From Candidatus Bathyarchaeota archaeon (GTDB taxonomy: Archaea > Thermoproteota > Bathyarchaeia > TCS64): a DNA stretch of 48,723 bases. The notes beneath the pieces were generated by a model, which was not told the origin of the DNA, did not search any database, and saw only the letters and a program-made list of their open reading frames with translations. This document shows positions 16,492-24,554 of the stretch, in pieces. The stretch lies in assembly GCA_016930055.1 (NCBI GenBank), contig JAFGHP010000014.1, forward strand, positions 1 to 48,723, given 5' to 3'. Positions within the stretch are counted from its first letter, which is position 1, and each line of letters opens with the position of its first letter. A program made the translations under genes and the position numbers.

Positions 16492-18315
16492 TTAAGGAAC
16501 TGTAACACTCTTAGCTAGGTTTCTAGGTTTATCTGGATCAAGTTTTTTTATCAATGCAAGTTCATAAGAAAGTAGCTGTAAAGGCACAATGTAAGGTATT
16601 GGTGATAGAAGATCAGGTATTCCTTTTGGCATTTCAACTACATCATCAGAAAGTTGAATTATTTCTGAATCACCTTCTTCACATATTGAAATTATACGTG
16701 CCCCTCTTGCTTTTATTTCCATAATACTACCAATAATTTCGGAACGAGTACTTCCTTTAGGACAAATAAATACACACGGAACTTTTTCTTCTACAACACT
16801 TATTGGACCATGTTTACTTTCACCAGCTGGATAAGCAAGACATGGAATGTAAGTAATTTCAAGAAGTTTTAATCTACCCTCCATAGCTGTCGCTGAACTA
16901 ATTCCACGACCTAAGAAAAGAAATAATTTAGAATTTTTATATTTTTTAGCTATAGATTTAATATTTAAATAGGTACGGTTTAAAACAGTTTCAACCCAAT
17001 ATGGAATATTATAAAGATTTTTTTCATACTCATCTAGTTCGTCTTGTGAAAGTTTACCTCTTAATTTAGCTAGTTTTAGAGCAATTTGTGTTAATACAAT
17101 TACTTGAGAAGTAAAGGTTTTGGTTGCAGCAACACCAATTTCTGGTCCAGATTGTTGAATAAGATAAGCTCTCGAAACACGTGTTAAAGTTGAACCTACT
17201 GTATTGGTTAAACCTAAAACGGTTGCAGCCCTCATTCGGGCATGGTCAACTGCTTTAAGTGTATCATAAGTTTCCCCCGATTGACTCACAGCTAAAATAA
17301 CTGAATCGATTCCAATTGAAGACCCATAACACTCAATAAATTCTGAAGAAATAACAGGGTAAGCAGTTAATCTTGCTAGTTTAGAAAAAATATATGATCC
17401 AGCAATACAAGCATGATTTGATGTCCCAGCACCCAATAAAAGTACCTCTTTACCTCTATCTAGAAATTGTGTTAAAAGATCTACATATTGTTCTTGAAGC
17501 CATAAACCATTTTTTAGACTAATTGGTTGTTCAAAAATTTCTTTTAACATATAATGATCATAATCTTGCTTTTCTGATTCTTGTAGAGTCCATTCAATTT
17601 CTTCAAAATCTCTATGAATCACGGTACTATCTGAAATTTTTATAATTTCATACCCATCAACTTTTAGGGTAGCGAGTTCTCCGTTTCTTAAATAAATTAC
17701 TTTGTTTGTATAGGGTCGAATGGCAGGAACATCAGATGCACAATATAAACCATCATTTGAGATACCAAGAACCAACGGACTTTCGTATCGTGCACAAATT
17801 ATCTTATCAGGTTCTAAACTAGAGATTACAGCAAGAGCATATGAGCCAATAAGTCTTTTTAAAGCATTAAGAATTGCTAATTTTAAGATTTTATTTTGTT
17901 TAAGTTCTTCTTCTATTAGATGAGGTATTATTTCAGTATCTGTTTTTGATAAAAAAATATGTCCTTTTTCAATGAGTTCTTGCTTTAGTTCCAAAAAATT
18001 TTCTATAACTCCATTATGTATAACAGCAATTTTACCATGAGTGTCTGTATGTGGATGAGCGTTAATCATATTTGGCGCACCATGAGTTGCCCATCGCGTA
18101 TGCCCGATACCAATTGTCCCTTTCATTTCATTAATTTTCAATTTTTCTGTAACTTCTTGAATTGTGCCTTTATCTTTCCTAATCTCTATGATACCTGAAT
18201 GAAGTGTAGCAACACCAATGGAGTCATAACCTCTATATTCAAGACGTTTTAATCCATCAAGTATTTGTGGAGCTACTAAACCTTTTTTCAGAATGCATCC
18301 GAATATTCCACACAC
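16492..18315 (-). CDS. glmS: Glutamine--fructose-6-phosphate aminotransferase (isomerizing)
   Basis: Makes glucosamine-6-phosphate from fructose-6-phosphate and glutamine, the first step to UDP-GlcNAc. The 607-residue protein starts MCGIFG; C2 is the glutaminase nucleophile after Met removal. The N-terminal Ntn domain (1-~240) contains GHTRWATHGAPN and HNGVIENF. Two SIS domains follow, with LLGAGTSNHA, SQSGETYDT and GRGISSATAMEGRLKLLE. The C-terminal DKPRNLAKSVTV tail is complete. The GTG start is fixed by the need for Cys2. The next upstream gene on the same strand uses UDP-GlcNAc-type substrates, so the pair fits one pathway. Confidence 0.95.
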   Translation of the reverse strand: MCGIFGCILKKGLVAPQILDGLKRLEYRGYDSIGVATLHSGIIEIRKDKGTIQEVTEKLKINEMKGTIGIGHTRWATHGAPNMINAHPHTDTHGKIAVIHNGVIENFLELKQELIEKGHIFLSKTDTEIIPHLIEEELKQNKILKLAILNALKRLIGSYALAVISSLEPDKIICARYESPLVLGISNDGLYCASDVPAIRPYTNKVIYLRNGELATLKVDGYEIIKISDSTVIHRDFEEIEWTLQESEKQDYDHYMLKEIFEQPISLKNGLWLQEQYVDLLTQFLDRGKEVLLLGAGTSNHACIAGSYIFSKLARLTAYPVISSEFIECYGSSIGIDSVILAVSQSGETYDTLKAVDHARMRAATVLGLTNTVGSTLTRVSRAYLIQQSGPEIGVAATKTFTSQVIVLTQIALKLAKLRGKLSQDELDEYEKNLYNIPYWVETVLNRTYLNIKSIAKKYKNSKLFLFLGRGISSATAMEGRLKLLEITYIPCLAYPAGESKHGPISVVEEKVPCVFICPKGSTRSEIIGSIMEIKARGARIISICEEGDSEIIQLSDDVVEMPKGIPDLLSPIPYIVPLQLLSYELALIKKLDPDKPRNLAKSVTVP

Positions 18316-18424
18316 GCTAATTCAACCTGCGAAAGGAAATTAATTACTCCCCTATATAAAATATAATAAAGAAAAATATATAAAAACAAAAATAGGAACT
18401 GAAAAATTAAAAAAATAATAAAAA

Positions 18425-19456
18425 TTAAATGAATCTAATTAACAAGAACGATATTATACATATAAAAATTTCAATAAAGATTAAAATTATTGTAACCTGC
18501 CATTCTTTAAAAGCACCTAAACTCATAATAATGTGGGTTAGAGATCTAATTTTTGTTTCCTTCGGTCTTAAAGTACCATTAGGTTTTAGTATCCCAAAAT
18601 TTTCTGATTTAAACAAAGATAATGATTTGAGCACAGCTTCAATGATATAAGGGATGAAACATAAAATTGCGAATTTTTCTATATTCCCTATAATAGCAAT
18701 ACAAGCAACTAATGCACCTATAGTATGATTTAGATCTCCAGGAAATACTCGAGCTGGATACCAATTATATTTTAAAAAAGCTAATAATGCAAAAGCAAAA
18801 ATTAGCGACAAAGAAGCAGCTGAAAATCTTTCGTGAAATATCGAAAAGATTCCTAAACTAAATAATAAAACAAACCCCATACCAGCTTCTAAACCATTAA
18901 AACCAGCCAAGAAATTAGTAGCATTACTACAACAAAGTACAGCTAAAGGAACCAATATTAATGGATAGAAAATACCAAAGTCAATTTTTCCGATAAATGG
19001 GAGAGAAAGATAAGAGGTACCAATATTAACTGCCATTAGGGGAACAGCTGCAGCCATAGGAATAAAATAATATGCCCAGGGAGGTATACCTCTTCTTTTC
19101 AATCTTTCAAAAATATCACGACCTTCGCGTTCCTTCATTTTTGAAGTTAATACATCAAAAATTCCAATAAGTGTAATTATTAATATAGTATTCAACGTTG
19201 CTAAAATATTTATTAAATCAGGTAAGCCATTAGAGGATGTTAATTCTAATCCTATATAAGAAAATATACCAAGCAGAAATCCAGAAATAACTGCTGGTCC
19301 CCCCATGTCTGCGACCATTACTTTTTTCGATTTCATAATGTCAGTTCCAACAATTCCTGTTGCATGCATGAATCGTATAAAAACAGGCGTCATCACATAT
19401 GTTGTAATAAAAGCAATAATAATTGACAAAATTAAAAAGGAACAATTAAGAGTCAT
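18425..19456 (-). CDS. Polyprenyl-phosphate GlcNAc-1-phosphate transferase family (Alg7/AglH/MraY-like)
   Basis: A 343-residue membrane protein with about ten helices that should transfer GlcNAc-1-phosphate (or a related sugar phosphate) from the UDP sugar to dolichyl phosphate, the first step of N-glycan assembly. Family motifs visible: the DMGGPA loop after helix 1, a DVLTSKMKEREG cytosolic loop, NATNFLAGFNGLEAG (the catalytic Asn/Asp-rich region) and FPGDLNHTIGA. I chose ATG 19456 because GAGGTG lies six bases before it; an in-frame GTG at 19465 is within that ribosome-binding region. Its neighbour glmS makes the sugar precursor. Confidence 0.87.
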   Translation of the reverse strand: MTLNCSFLILSIIIAFITTYVMTPVFIRFMHATGIVGTDIMKSKKVMVADMGGPAVISGFLLGIFSYIGLELTSSNGLPDLINILATLNTILIITLIGIFDVLTSKMKEREGRDIFERLKRRGIPPWAYYFIPMAAAVPLMAVNIGTSYLSLPFIGKIDFGIFYPLILVPLAVLCCSNATNFLAGFNGLEAGMGFVLLFSLGIFSIFHERFSAASLSLIFAFALLAFLKYNWYPARVFPGDLNHTIGALVACIAIIGNIEKFAILCFIPYIIEAVLKSLSLFKSENFGILKPNGTLRPKETKIRSLTHIIMSLGAFKEWQVTIILIFIEIFICIISFLLIRFI

Positions 19457-19538
19457 TTCAACCACCTCAATTTGGATTCGTGCTTAATACATCTATGGTT
19501 AAAAATACTTTAATTTAGCTATTACTTTTAGCATAACT

Positions 19539-21125
19539 GTGAATGTTTTAATAGTAGATGCTTTGGCTTCTGGTAAAGGTAAAAGGTTAGTTACTAGAGA
19601 TGCTATTGGTGCAGGTCCGCGCTCAGTTGCTGGTATTTTTGAAAAGAAAGGAATAAATGTAAATATAATGGAAGTTGAAAAAGTATTAGGAAAATCATTC
19701 AACAAAGATTTTTATGATCTATTATTAGTAAGTGGTATGTCAGGTGACTTAACCGCTGTTAGAAAAACCATTAAAAAAGTATACGGAAAAACTGTAATTA
19801 TTGGAGGTCCAATTACATCTGAACCTATAAATTCATTGAAAAATACAGGAGCAGATATAGCTGTTATAGGTGAAGGAGAAGAAACTTTACTTGATTTATT
19901 AACTTTAGATCTAAATAATATAGAATCGCTACCTTTAGAAAAATTAGAAAGTATCAAAGGGCTATCATTTTTAAATAAAAATAAAAAAATTGTCTTTAAT
20001 GGATTACGACCCGTTATGCAAAGAAAAACATATAATACTTTTAAACCTTCAATAAAAACTATTAAAAATTATTCAATATTTTATGCTGCTAGAGTTTATT
20101 TAGAGGTTTTAAGAGGATGCAGCAATTATTATAGGGCAAATATTGAGCAAAATGAGGCATGCTCATTATGTAATAAATGCAGAGAAGGTAAATTAATAGA
20201 CAGATTTTATTGCCCACAAAATAAACTCCCAGGGTGTGGATATTGTTCAGTACCAAGCTTGTTTGGACCACCTAAAAGTAGAACAGTTGATAATATAATC
20301 GAAGAAGCTAAAGGCTTACTCGAATTGGGAGTTAATAGAATTGTATTAAGTGCTCCTTGTATTCTAGATTATGGGAGAGATTTATTAGTTGAACCAGAGC
20401 CATTAACGGATCCTAGATTTCCTGAACCAAATTATGAGGAACTAGAAAAATTATTTTCGAAGCTTTTTGACTTATCTAAAGTAAAGGAAGGTGCTGCATC
20501 AATAATGATTGAAAACATTAAAGCCTCACTAATAACAGATAGATCAGCTACACTTCTTGGACAATATTTTAAAAACACCCCTATTAGCATAGGATTCGAA
20601 ACCGGATCTAAAGAACATTCTAAATTGTTAGGCAGACCATCAAACCCCTCTGAAACATTAAATGCTATTAAAAAACTTAAAAATACTGGTATTAAACCTT
20701 ATGTATATTTTATTCATGGTTTACCTGGTCAAACGAGAAAAACAGCATTGGAAACGGTTAATTCAATTAATGAAAGTATAAGAAATGGTGCAGAAAGAAT
20801 AATTCTTTATAGGTTTCATACTTTACCAATGTCTGAATTTTGTAACTATCCCAATGGATTACCGTATGTTAAAGATAAAAATAGTAAAATAATTCATGAA
20901 GCAGCTATAAAGGCAAATAGACTCAAAAAAGATGATTTAATAGGGAAAAAAGTTAATGTAGTAATAGCTGAGAGATATGATAAAAATCCATTATATTATG
21001 TCTCTTATCCTTTAAAACATGGACCTGTTGTATTGGTTGAAGGAAAAAATGGATTAGAAAATAACGTGATTAATGTTGAAATAACACGTAAAGCATCAGA
21101 TCGAATGGTTTATGGACGCTTTTAG
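19539..21125 (+). CDS. B12-binding-like / radical SAM / TRAM-like protein, function unknown
   Basis: A 528-residue protein in three parts. Residues 1-125 look like a cobalamin-binding Rossmann domain (DFYDLLLVSGMSGD, then VIIGGP and GADIAVIGEGEETLLDLL). Residues ~185-440 form a radical-SAM barrel (FETGSKEHSKLLGRPS and PYVYFIHGLPGQT). Residues ~465-528 resemble a TRAM domain (IGKKVNVVIAERY, HGPVVLVEGK). The cysteine region is odd: C194, C208, C211, C214, C225, C233 and C236. The final GCGYCS matches the end of a radical-SAM motif, but the first ligand would give CX7CX2C instead of CX3CX2C. TRAM suggests an RNA substrate (inference). GTG start, probably near-leaderless. Confidence 0.75.
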   Translation: MNVLIVDALASGKGKRLVTRDAIGAGPRSVAGIFEKKGINVNIMEVEKVLGKSFNKDFYDLLLVSGMSGDLTAVRKTIKKVYGKTVIIGGPITSEPINSLKNTGADIAVIGEGEETLLDLLTLDLNNIESLPLEKLESIKGLSFLNKNKKIVFNGLRPVMQRKTYNTFKPSIKTIKNYSIFYAARVYLEVLRGCSNYYRANIEQNEACSLCNKCREGKLIDRFYCPQNKLPGCGYCSVPSLFGPPKSRTVDNIIEEAKGLLELGVNRIVLSAPCILDYGRDLLVEPEPLTDPRFPEPNYEELEKLFSKLFDLSKVKEGAASIMIENIKASLITDRSATLLGQYFKNTPISIGFETGSKEHSKLLGRPSNPSETLNAIKKLKNTGIKPYVYFIHGLPGQTRKTALETVNSINESIRNGAERIILYRFHTLPMSEFCNYPNGLPYVKDKNSKIIHEAAIKANRLKKDDLIGKKVNVVIAERYDKNPLYYVSYPLKHGPVVLVEGKNGLENNVINVEITRKASDRMVYGRF

Positions 21126-21174
21126 ACGCTATGTTTTAATGTGACTTTTCAAGTGTATCTGCTGGTTATATCTC

Positions 21175-21360
21175 TTGTCTGGAAAAGAGTCTAAAGATCA
21201 AGCTCCTGCTGAAGGACCCATCTATGAGTGTGTCCAATGCGGACGTCAGGTTCCTTATGAGGATCTTGAAAAATATATTAGTTTTAGGTGTCCCTATTGT
21301 GGTTACAGAATATTCAGAAAAAAAAGGGCTCCGATTGTTAAAAGAGTAAAAGCACGGTAG
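21175..21360 (+). CDS. rpoP: DNA-directed RNA polymerase subunit P (Rpb12-like)
   Basis: The 61-residue zinc-binding subunit of archaeal RNA polymerase, bridging the Rpo2/Rpo3 region. The C4 ribbon is C19, C22, C39 and C42 (YECVQCGRQV and FRCPYCGYRIFRKKR), and the basic tail RAPIVKRVKAR is typical. The N-terminal 15 residues are a polar extension. The start is TTG. The radical-SAM gene ends 49 bases upstream, and rpoH follows directly. Archaeal rpoP often lies behind rpl37Ae; that gene is not here. Confidence 0.95.
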   Translation: MSGKESKDQAPAEGPIYECVQCGRQVPYEDLEKYISFRCPYCGYRIFRKKRAPIVKRVKAR

Positions 21361-21369
21361 ATGATTAAG

Positions 21370-21912
21370 ATGAGTAAAGCTATTACATTAGAAGAAAAAC
21401 GTGCAGAATTAATAGTTAAATATAGAAAATTCTCAATCGAAAAAAAAGAGGTTTTAGATGATAGAATAATATATAGAGTAACAAGTGGTAAAGAAAAAAT
21501 TATCATGCATATAATTTTAGGACTTAAAACAATTGGGATAAGCTATGTTCGTGAATTATTAGAAATGGTTGAGAAAGAAGAAGCAGACAAGGGGATTCTT
21601 GTTGGAGATGGAAAATATACATACTCAGCACGAAGTAATGCAGAGGATAATAACAAAATTGAATTGATTCCTCCTACTTTGCCAACTTTTGACATTTTTG
21701 ATCATGAATTAGTACCAATACATGAAAAAGTTTCAGAAAACGAAATTAAAGAATTAACTGAGAAATATCATGCAGACCCTTACCAATTCCCATGGATTAA
21801 AGCAAAAGATCCTATTAGCATAATTTTGGGAGCAAGACCAGGTGATGTTTTAAAAATTATTCAAAACAGTGAAACTGCTGGAAAATCAGTTTCGTATCGT
21901 TATGTAGTTTAA
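21370..21912 (+). CDS. rpoH: RNA polymerase subunit H (Rpb5-like) with an N-terminal nuclease-fold domain
   Basis: Residues 107-180 are the universal RpoH/Rpb5 domain: FDIFDHELVPIHEKVS, PYQFPWIKAKDP, ILGARPGDVLKI and SETAGKSVSYRYV. Most archaeal RpoH proteins consist of this ~80-residue domain only. Here residues 1-105 add a second domain whose second half (GISYVRELLEMV, EADKGILVGDGKYTYSAR, IELIPP) matches the Mrr-type restriction-endonuclease fold. The QxK catalytic position reads as MHI, so it should be inactive. Eukaryotic Rpb5 also carries a nuclease-fold jaw domain. I chose ATG 21370 because TGAT lies four bases before it; ATG 21361 would add three residues. Ten bases separate it from rpoP. 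Confidence 0.9.
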   Translation: MSKAITLEEKRAELIVKYRKFSIEKKEVLDDRIIYRVTSGKEKIIMHIILGLKTIGISYVRELLEMVEKEEADKGILVGDGKYTYSARSNAEDNNKIELIPPTLPTFDIFDHELVPIHEKVSENEIKELTEKYHADPYQFPWIKAKDPISIILGARPGDVLKIIQNSETAGKSVSYRYVV

Positions 21913-21917
21913 AAAAT

Positions 21918-22121
21918 TTATTTGTTTTTAAGCTCTTCCAAAATTACTATGGCTTCACCATAAGAGATTAGTAATCGATTTGCTAATTCTTTCGGTAAAA
22001 TATTTGGATTTTCAACTAGAATTTTTTCTTTAATATAATTTTTATGAGATTTATATAGAGGTAAAAAGTGTACTGTTTCAACTAAAATACTCCATAGAGG
22101 ATTACTTTGGTAATCCATCAT
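21918..22121 (-). CDS. Small helical hypothetical protein
   Basis: A 67-residue protein with a plausible helix-turn-helix in its second half: YIKEKILVENPN, ILPKELANRLLISYGEAIVILEEL. The pattern resembles a trimmed winged helix without a wing. Its ATG overlaps the stop of the preceding gene by one base, so the two are almost certainly co-translated. Unrecognised. The tight coupling suggests that it works with its partner. Confidence 0.55.
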   Translation of the reverse strand: MMDYQSNPLWSILVETVHFLPLYKSHKNYIKEKILVENPNILPKELANRLLISYGEAIVILEELKNK

Positions 22122-22678
22122 TAACCTCTCTTTAGTTTATCATACATTTTATCAAAACTCCATCTAATACTGCTTTGAATCTCTCTAAGTCTCCTATCTC
22201 CACCATAATTAGTTATTGAAATACTTTTAATTACCTCACCTTCAAGTTCAACTGAATAATTTAATACAGAATCGATTTCCATTTCACCTTCTAAAGCTTT
22301 CTGTTGATCAGTATTTTTCATATTATCTAGAACTCTTTCGACCAAAAATGATTGATAAGGAGGTAAATTAATATTAAATTGAAATTCAGATCGAGGAATA
22401 AATAACAAATTTTTTTCATCAATAATTAGACTACCTAAAATTGTACCATCTTTTGCTTGAATACTACTACCTTCAGTGTCTTTTTCAATAATTGTTTTTT
22501 GAACTTTTTGAATTTCCTGAAGAGGTTTAGGTTGTTTAAATCCTTGTAGTACTATAATTTTATCAATTTGCATAAGGGCGTTTTTTGTATCTTCTAGTTC
22601 AATAGTTAATTTATTTTTAAGAATTTCTAAATCGTTCCTAAATTTTAATAGTTTTCTTATCTCATCCTCACTACTCAA
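22121..22678 (-). CDS. Coiled-coil hypothetical protein
   Basis: A 185-residue unrecognised protein. Residues 1-45 form a likely coiled coil (KFRNDLEILKNKLTIELEDTK). A linker of about 35 residues follows. From about residue 80 a beta-rich domain appears: GTILGSLIIDEKNLLFIPR, FNINLPPYQSFLVERVLDNM, and then a strand pair around GEVIKSISITNYGGDRRLREIQSSIRW. The domain may bind a ligand or another protein; nothing in the sequence says which. The start is TTG with GGTGA six bases before it. It forms a two-gene operon with the small helical protein downstream. Confidence 0.6.
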   Translation of the reverse strand: MSSEDEIRKLLKFRNDLEILKNKLTIELEDTKNALMQIDKIIVLQGFKQPKPLQEIQKVQKTIIEKDTEGSSIQAKDGTILGSLIIDEKNLLFIPRSEFQFNINLPPYQSFLVERVLDNMKNTDQQKALEGEMEIDSVLNYSVELEGEVIKSISITNYGGDRRLREIQSSIRWSFDKMYDKLKRG

Positions 22679-22789
22679 ATTTATTCACCAAGAAGTGTTC
22701 AAATAAAATATATAATTTTATAATTAAAAAGATATTCAATAAGCGCTCCATTTTTTATTTGAGGACACTAAGTTTGATATGTGATTAGT

Positions 22790-23662
22790 TTGCTTGGAAA
22801 AGGATTTATTAATAAATATTATGATTTAAGTAGAGAAAAAAATAGTTTTTTATGTATTGGATTAGATCCCACAACTAAAGAGGTTAGAGAGAAATATATT
22901 ATTCCAGAACCTCTAATCAAAAAATATGGTTTAATTAATGGAACGATGAAATTTTGTAAAGATTTTATTAATGCTATATCACCTTTCACACCAATAATTA
23001 AACCAAACGCACAATTTATCGTATATAATTTTGGTTACGATGAAATAAAAGAACTGGTTGAAATAATCCATGAAGGTAATTGCCTTGCATTATTGGATTG
23101 TAAATTATCGGATATTGGTTCAACTATGGATGCTGCATTATTTTGGATTGAAAAACTTGGTTTTGACGCTATTACATTTAATCCTTTTCCAGGATATATG
23201 AATGGAGTTGATGCTGTTTATAAATGGTCAGAAGATAAAGAAAAAGGGATTTTTGCGTTATGCCGAATGAGTAATCCAGGTACACACGACTATCAATCAA
23301 AAATTATTGATGACACTCCCTTTTATCTTAAATTGGCAAGAGACGCATATTCTTATGGTGCCAATGGGTTTGTGGTTGGAGCCACTGCTAATCAGGAACT
23401 TAAGCAAATCAGAGAAATAATTGGTGAAGAAAGATTGATACTTTCTCCTGGATTAGGTCCACAGGGAGGAGACCCTGAAATAGCTATCAAATATGGTTCT
23501 AACAGTCTTGGTGAAGGATTATTAGTATCTTCATCGAGAACAGTTAATTATGCTTATGAAGTAATGGGGTGGAAATGGGAAAGGTTTGCAGAAGCTTCAG
23601 CTTTTCAAGCTAAAAAACATCGTGATGAATTAAATAATATTAAACAAAAAATATTTAGTTAA
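22790..23662 (+). CDS. pyrF: Orotidine 5'-phosphate decarboxylase, long (type 2) form
   Basis: Final step of UMP synthesis. The active-site Lys/Asp array is LLDCKLSDIGSTM. Flanking motifs CIGLDP near the N-terminus, KPNAQF, SNPGTHDYQ, VVGATANQEL and SPGLGPQGGD follow the long TIGR02127-type decarboxylases, which differ from the ~220-residue form common in archaea. With the start at TTG 22790 the protein has 290 residues. The in-frame GTG at 22781 is better read as part of the ribosome-binding site (GTGAT, four bases before TTG). The gene stands alone on this strand before porC; other pyr genes lie at 30 kb and 42 kb. Confidence 0.9.
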   Translation: MLGKGFINKYYDLSREKNSFLCIGLDPTTKEVREKYIIPEPLIKKYGLINGTMKFCKDFINAISPFTPIIKPNAQFIVYNFGYDEIKELVEIIHEGNCLALLDCKLSDIGSTMDAALFWIEKLGFDAITFNPFPGYMNGVDAVYKWSEDKEKGIFALCRMSNPGTHDYQSKIIDDTPFYLKLARDAYSYGANGFVVGATANQELKQIREIIGEERLILSPGLGPQGGDPEIAIKYGSNSLGEGLLVSSSRTVNYAYEVMGWKWERFAEASAFQAKKHRDELNNIKQKIFS

Positions 23663-23724
23663 AAACATCACAATATCAATAAGTAAGAAAATTAGGTATA
23701 TAATCACATAAGAGGATTATTACA

Positions 23725-24282
23725 TTGAATAATCTTTCAGAGATAAGGTTTCATGGGCGAGGAGGTCAAGGAGCATGGACTGCATCATTACTACTTGCTC
23801 AAGCTGGACTTTATGAAGGAAAACAAATCCAAAGTTTTCCAGCTTTCGGGCCTGAGAGAGCAGGAGCTCCATTAACAGCTTTTACAAGAATTAGTGATAA
23901 ACCAATTTTAATACATTCAAACGTATATGAGCCAGATTTCATAGTTGTTTTGGATTCAACCTTATTAGGATCATCTGTAATTAAAGGAATCAAAAAAAAT
24001 ACTAAAATAATTATAAATTCGAATGAATCCCCCAAAGATATTAAAAATAAATTAAATATTAATTTAAATGAAGTTTGGGTTATTGATGCTACTTCACTTT
24101 CTTTAAGTATAATGGGTCTACCTATAACTAATACTGCTATGCTTGGATCATTAATTAAATCTTCAAATATTATTAAACTTGATTCATTAATAAGTGTAGT
24201 TAAAGAAAGGTTCAGTGGTAAAATACTTGAACAAAATATCGAGTTAATAAAAAAAGCTTATGAACAGGTTGTGATGGGTTGA
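23725..24282 (+). CDS. porC: Pyruvate:ferredoxin oxidoreductase gamma subunit
   Basis: The 185-residue gamma subunit of a four-subunit 2-oxoacid:ferredoxin oxidoreductase. RFHGRGGQGAWTAS (8-21) and FPAFGPERAGAPLTAF (38-53) are the family signatures, and PDFIVVLDSTLL follows. The complex oxidises pyruvate to acetyl-CoA, CO2 and reduced ferredoxin, or runs in reverse for carbon fixation. Gene order gamma-delta-alpha-beta and the sequences fit the pyruvate-type enzyme; other 2-oxoacids cannot be ruled out. The start is TTG with GAGGAT six bases before it. It overlaps porD by four bases. Confidence 0.92.
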   Translation: MNNLSEIRFHGRGGQGAWTASLLLAQAGLYEGKQIQSFPAFGPERAGAPLTAFTRISDKPILIHSNVYEPDFIVVLDSTLLGSSVIKGIKKNTKIIINSNESPKDIKNKLNINLNEVWVIDATSLSLSIMGLPITNTAMLGSLIKSSNIIKLDSLISVVKERFSGKILEQNIELIKKAYEQVVMG

Positions 24283-24554
24283 GTAAACTTAAAAAAAAGA
24301 GTGAACTCGAGCCAGGAGCTATTCCCTTTAAATCATCAAAAGAATATGAGACAGGTGATTGGGGGATAACATATCCTAAAATTGATTATAATAAATGTAC
24401 AAAATGTACTTTATGCCATTTCTTCTGCCCAGAAGGAGCAATAAATGTAAGAGAAGACGGGTATACTGAAGTAGATTATAGATATTGTAAAGGTTGTGGA
24501 ATTTGTTCTCATGAATGCCCCGTTAAATGTATAGAGATGATAGTGAAAAAATGA
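24279..24554 (+). CDS. porD: Pyruvate:ferredoxin oxidoreductase delta subunit (2x[4Fe-4S] ferredoxin)
   Basis: A 91-residue ferredoxin-like subunit carrying electrons from the catalytic core to external ferredoxin. Two complete cluster motifs are present: CTKCTLCHFFCPEGAI (about residues 40-55) and CKGCGICSHECPVKCI (about 70-85). The N-terminal 35 residues contain the usual delta-subunit segment TGDWGITYPKIDYNKC. The TTG start has GTGAT three bases upstream and overlaps the porC stop; its own stop overlaps the porA ATG. Confidence 0.94.
   Translation: MSKLKKKSELEPGAIPFKSSKEYETGDWGITYPKIDYNKCTKCTLCHFFCPEGAINVREDGYTEVDYRYCKGCGICSHECPVKCIEMIVKK

Noticed and set aside
24527-24551. Upstream start for porA inside porD
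   Set aside because: It would add eight residues unlike the family; ATG 24551 overlaps the porD stop and has an AGTGA site.
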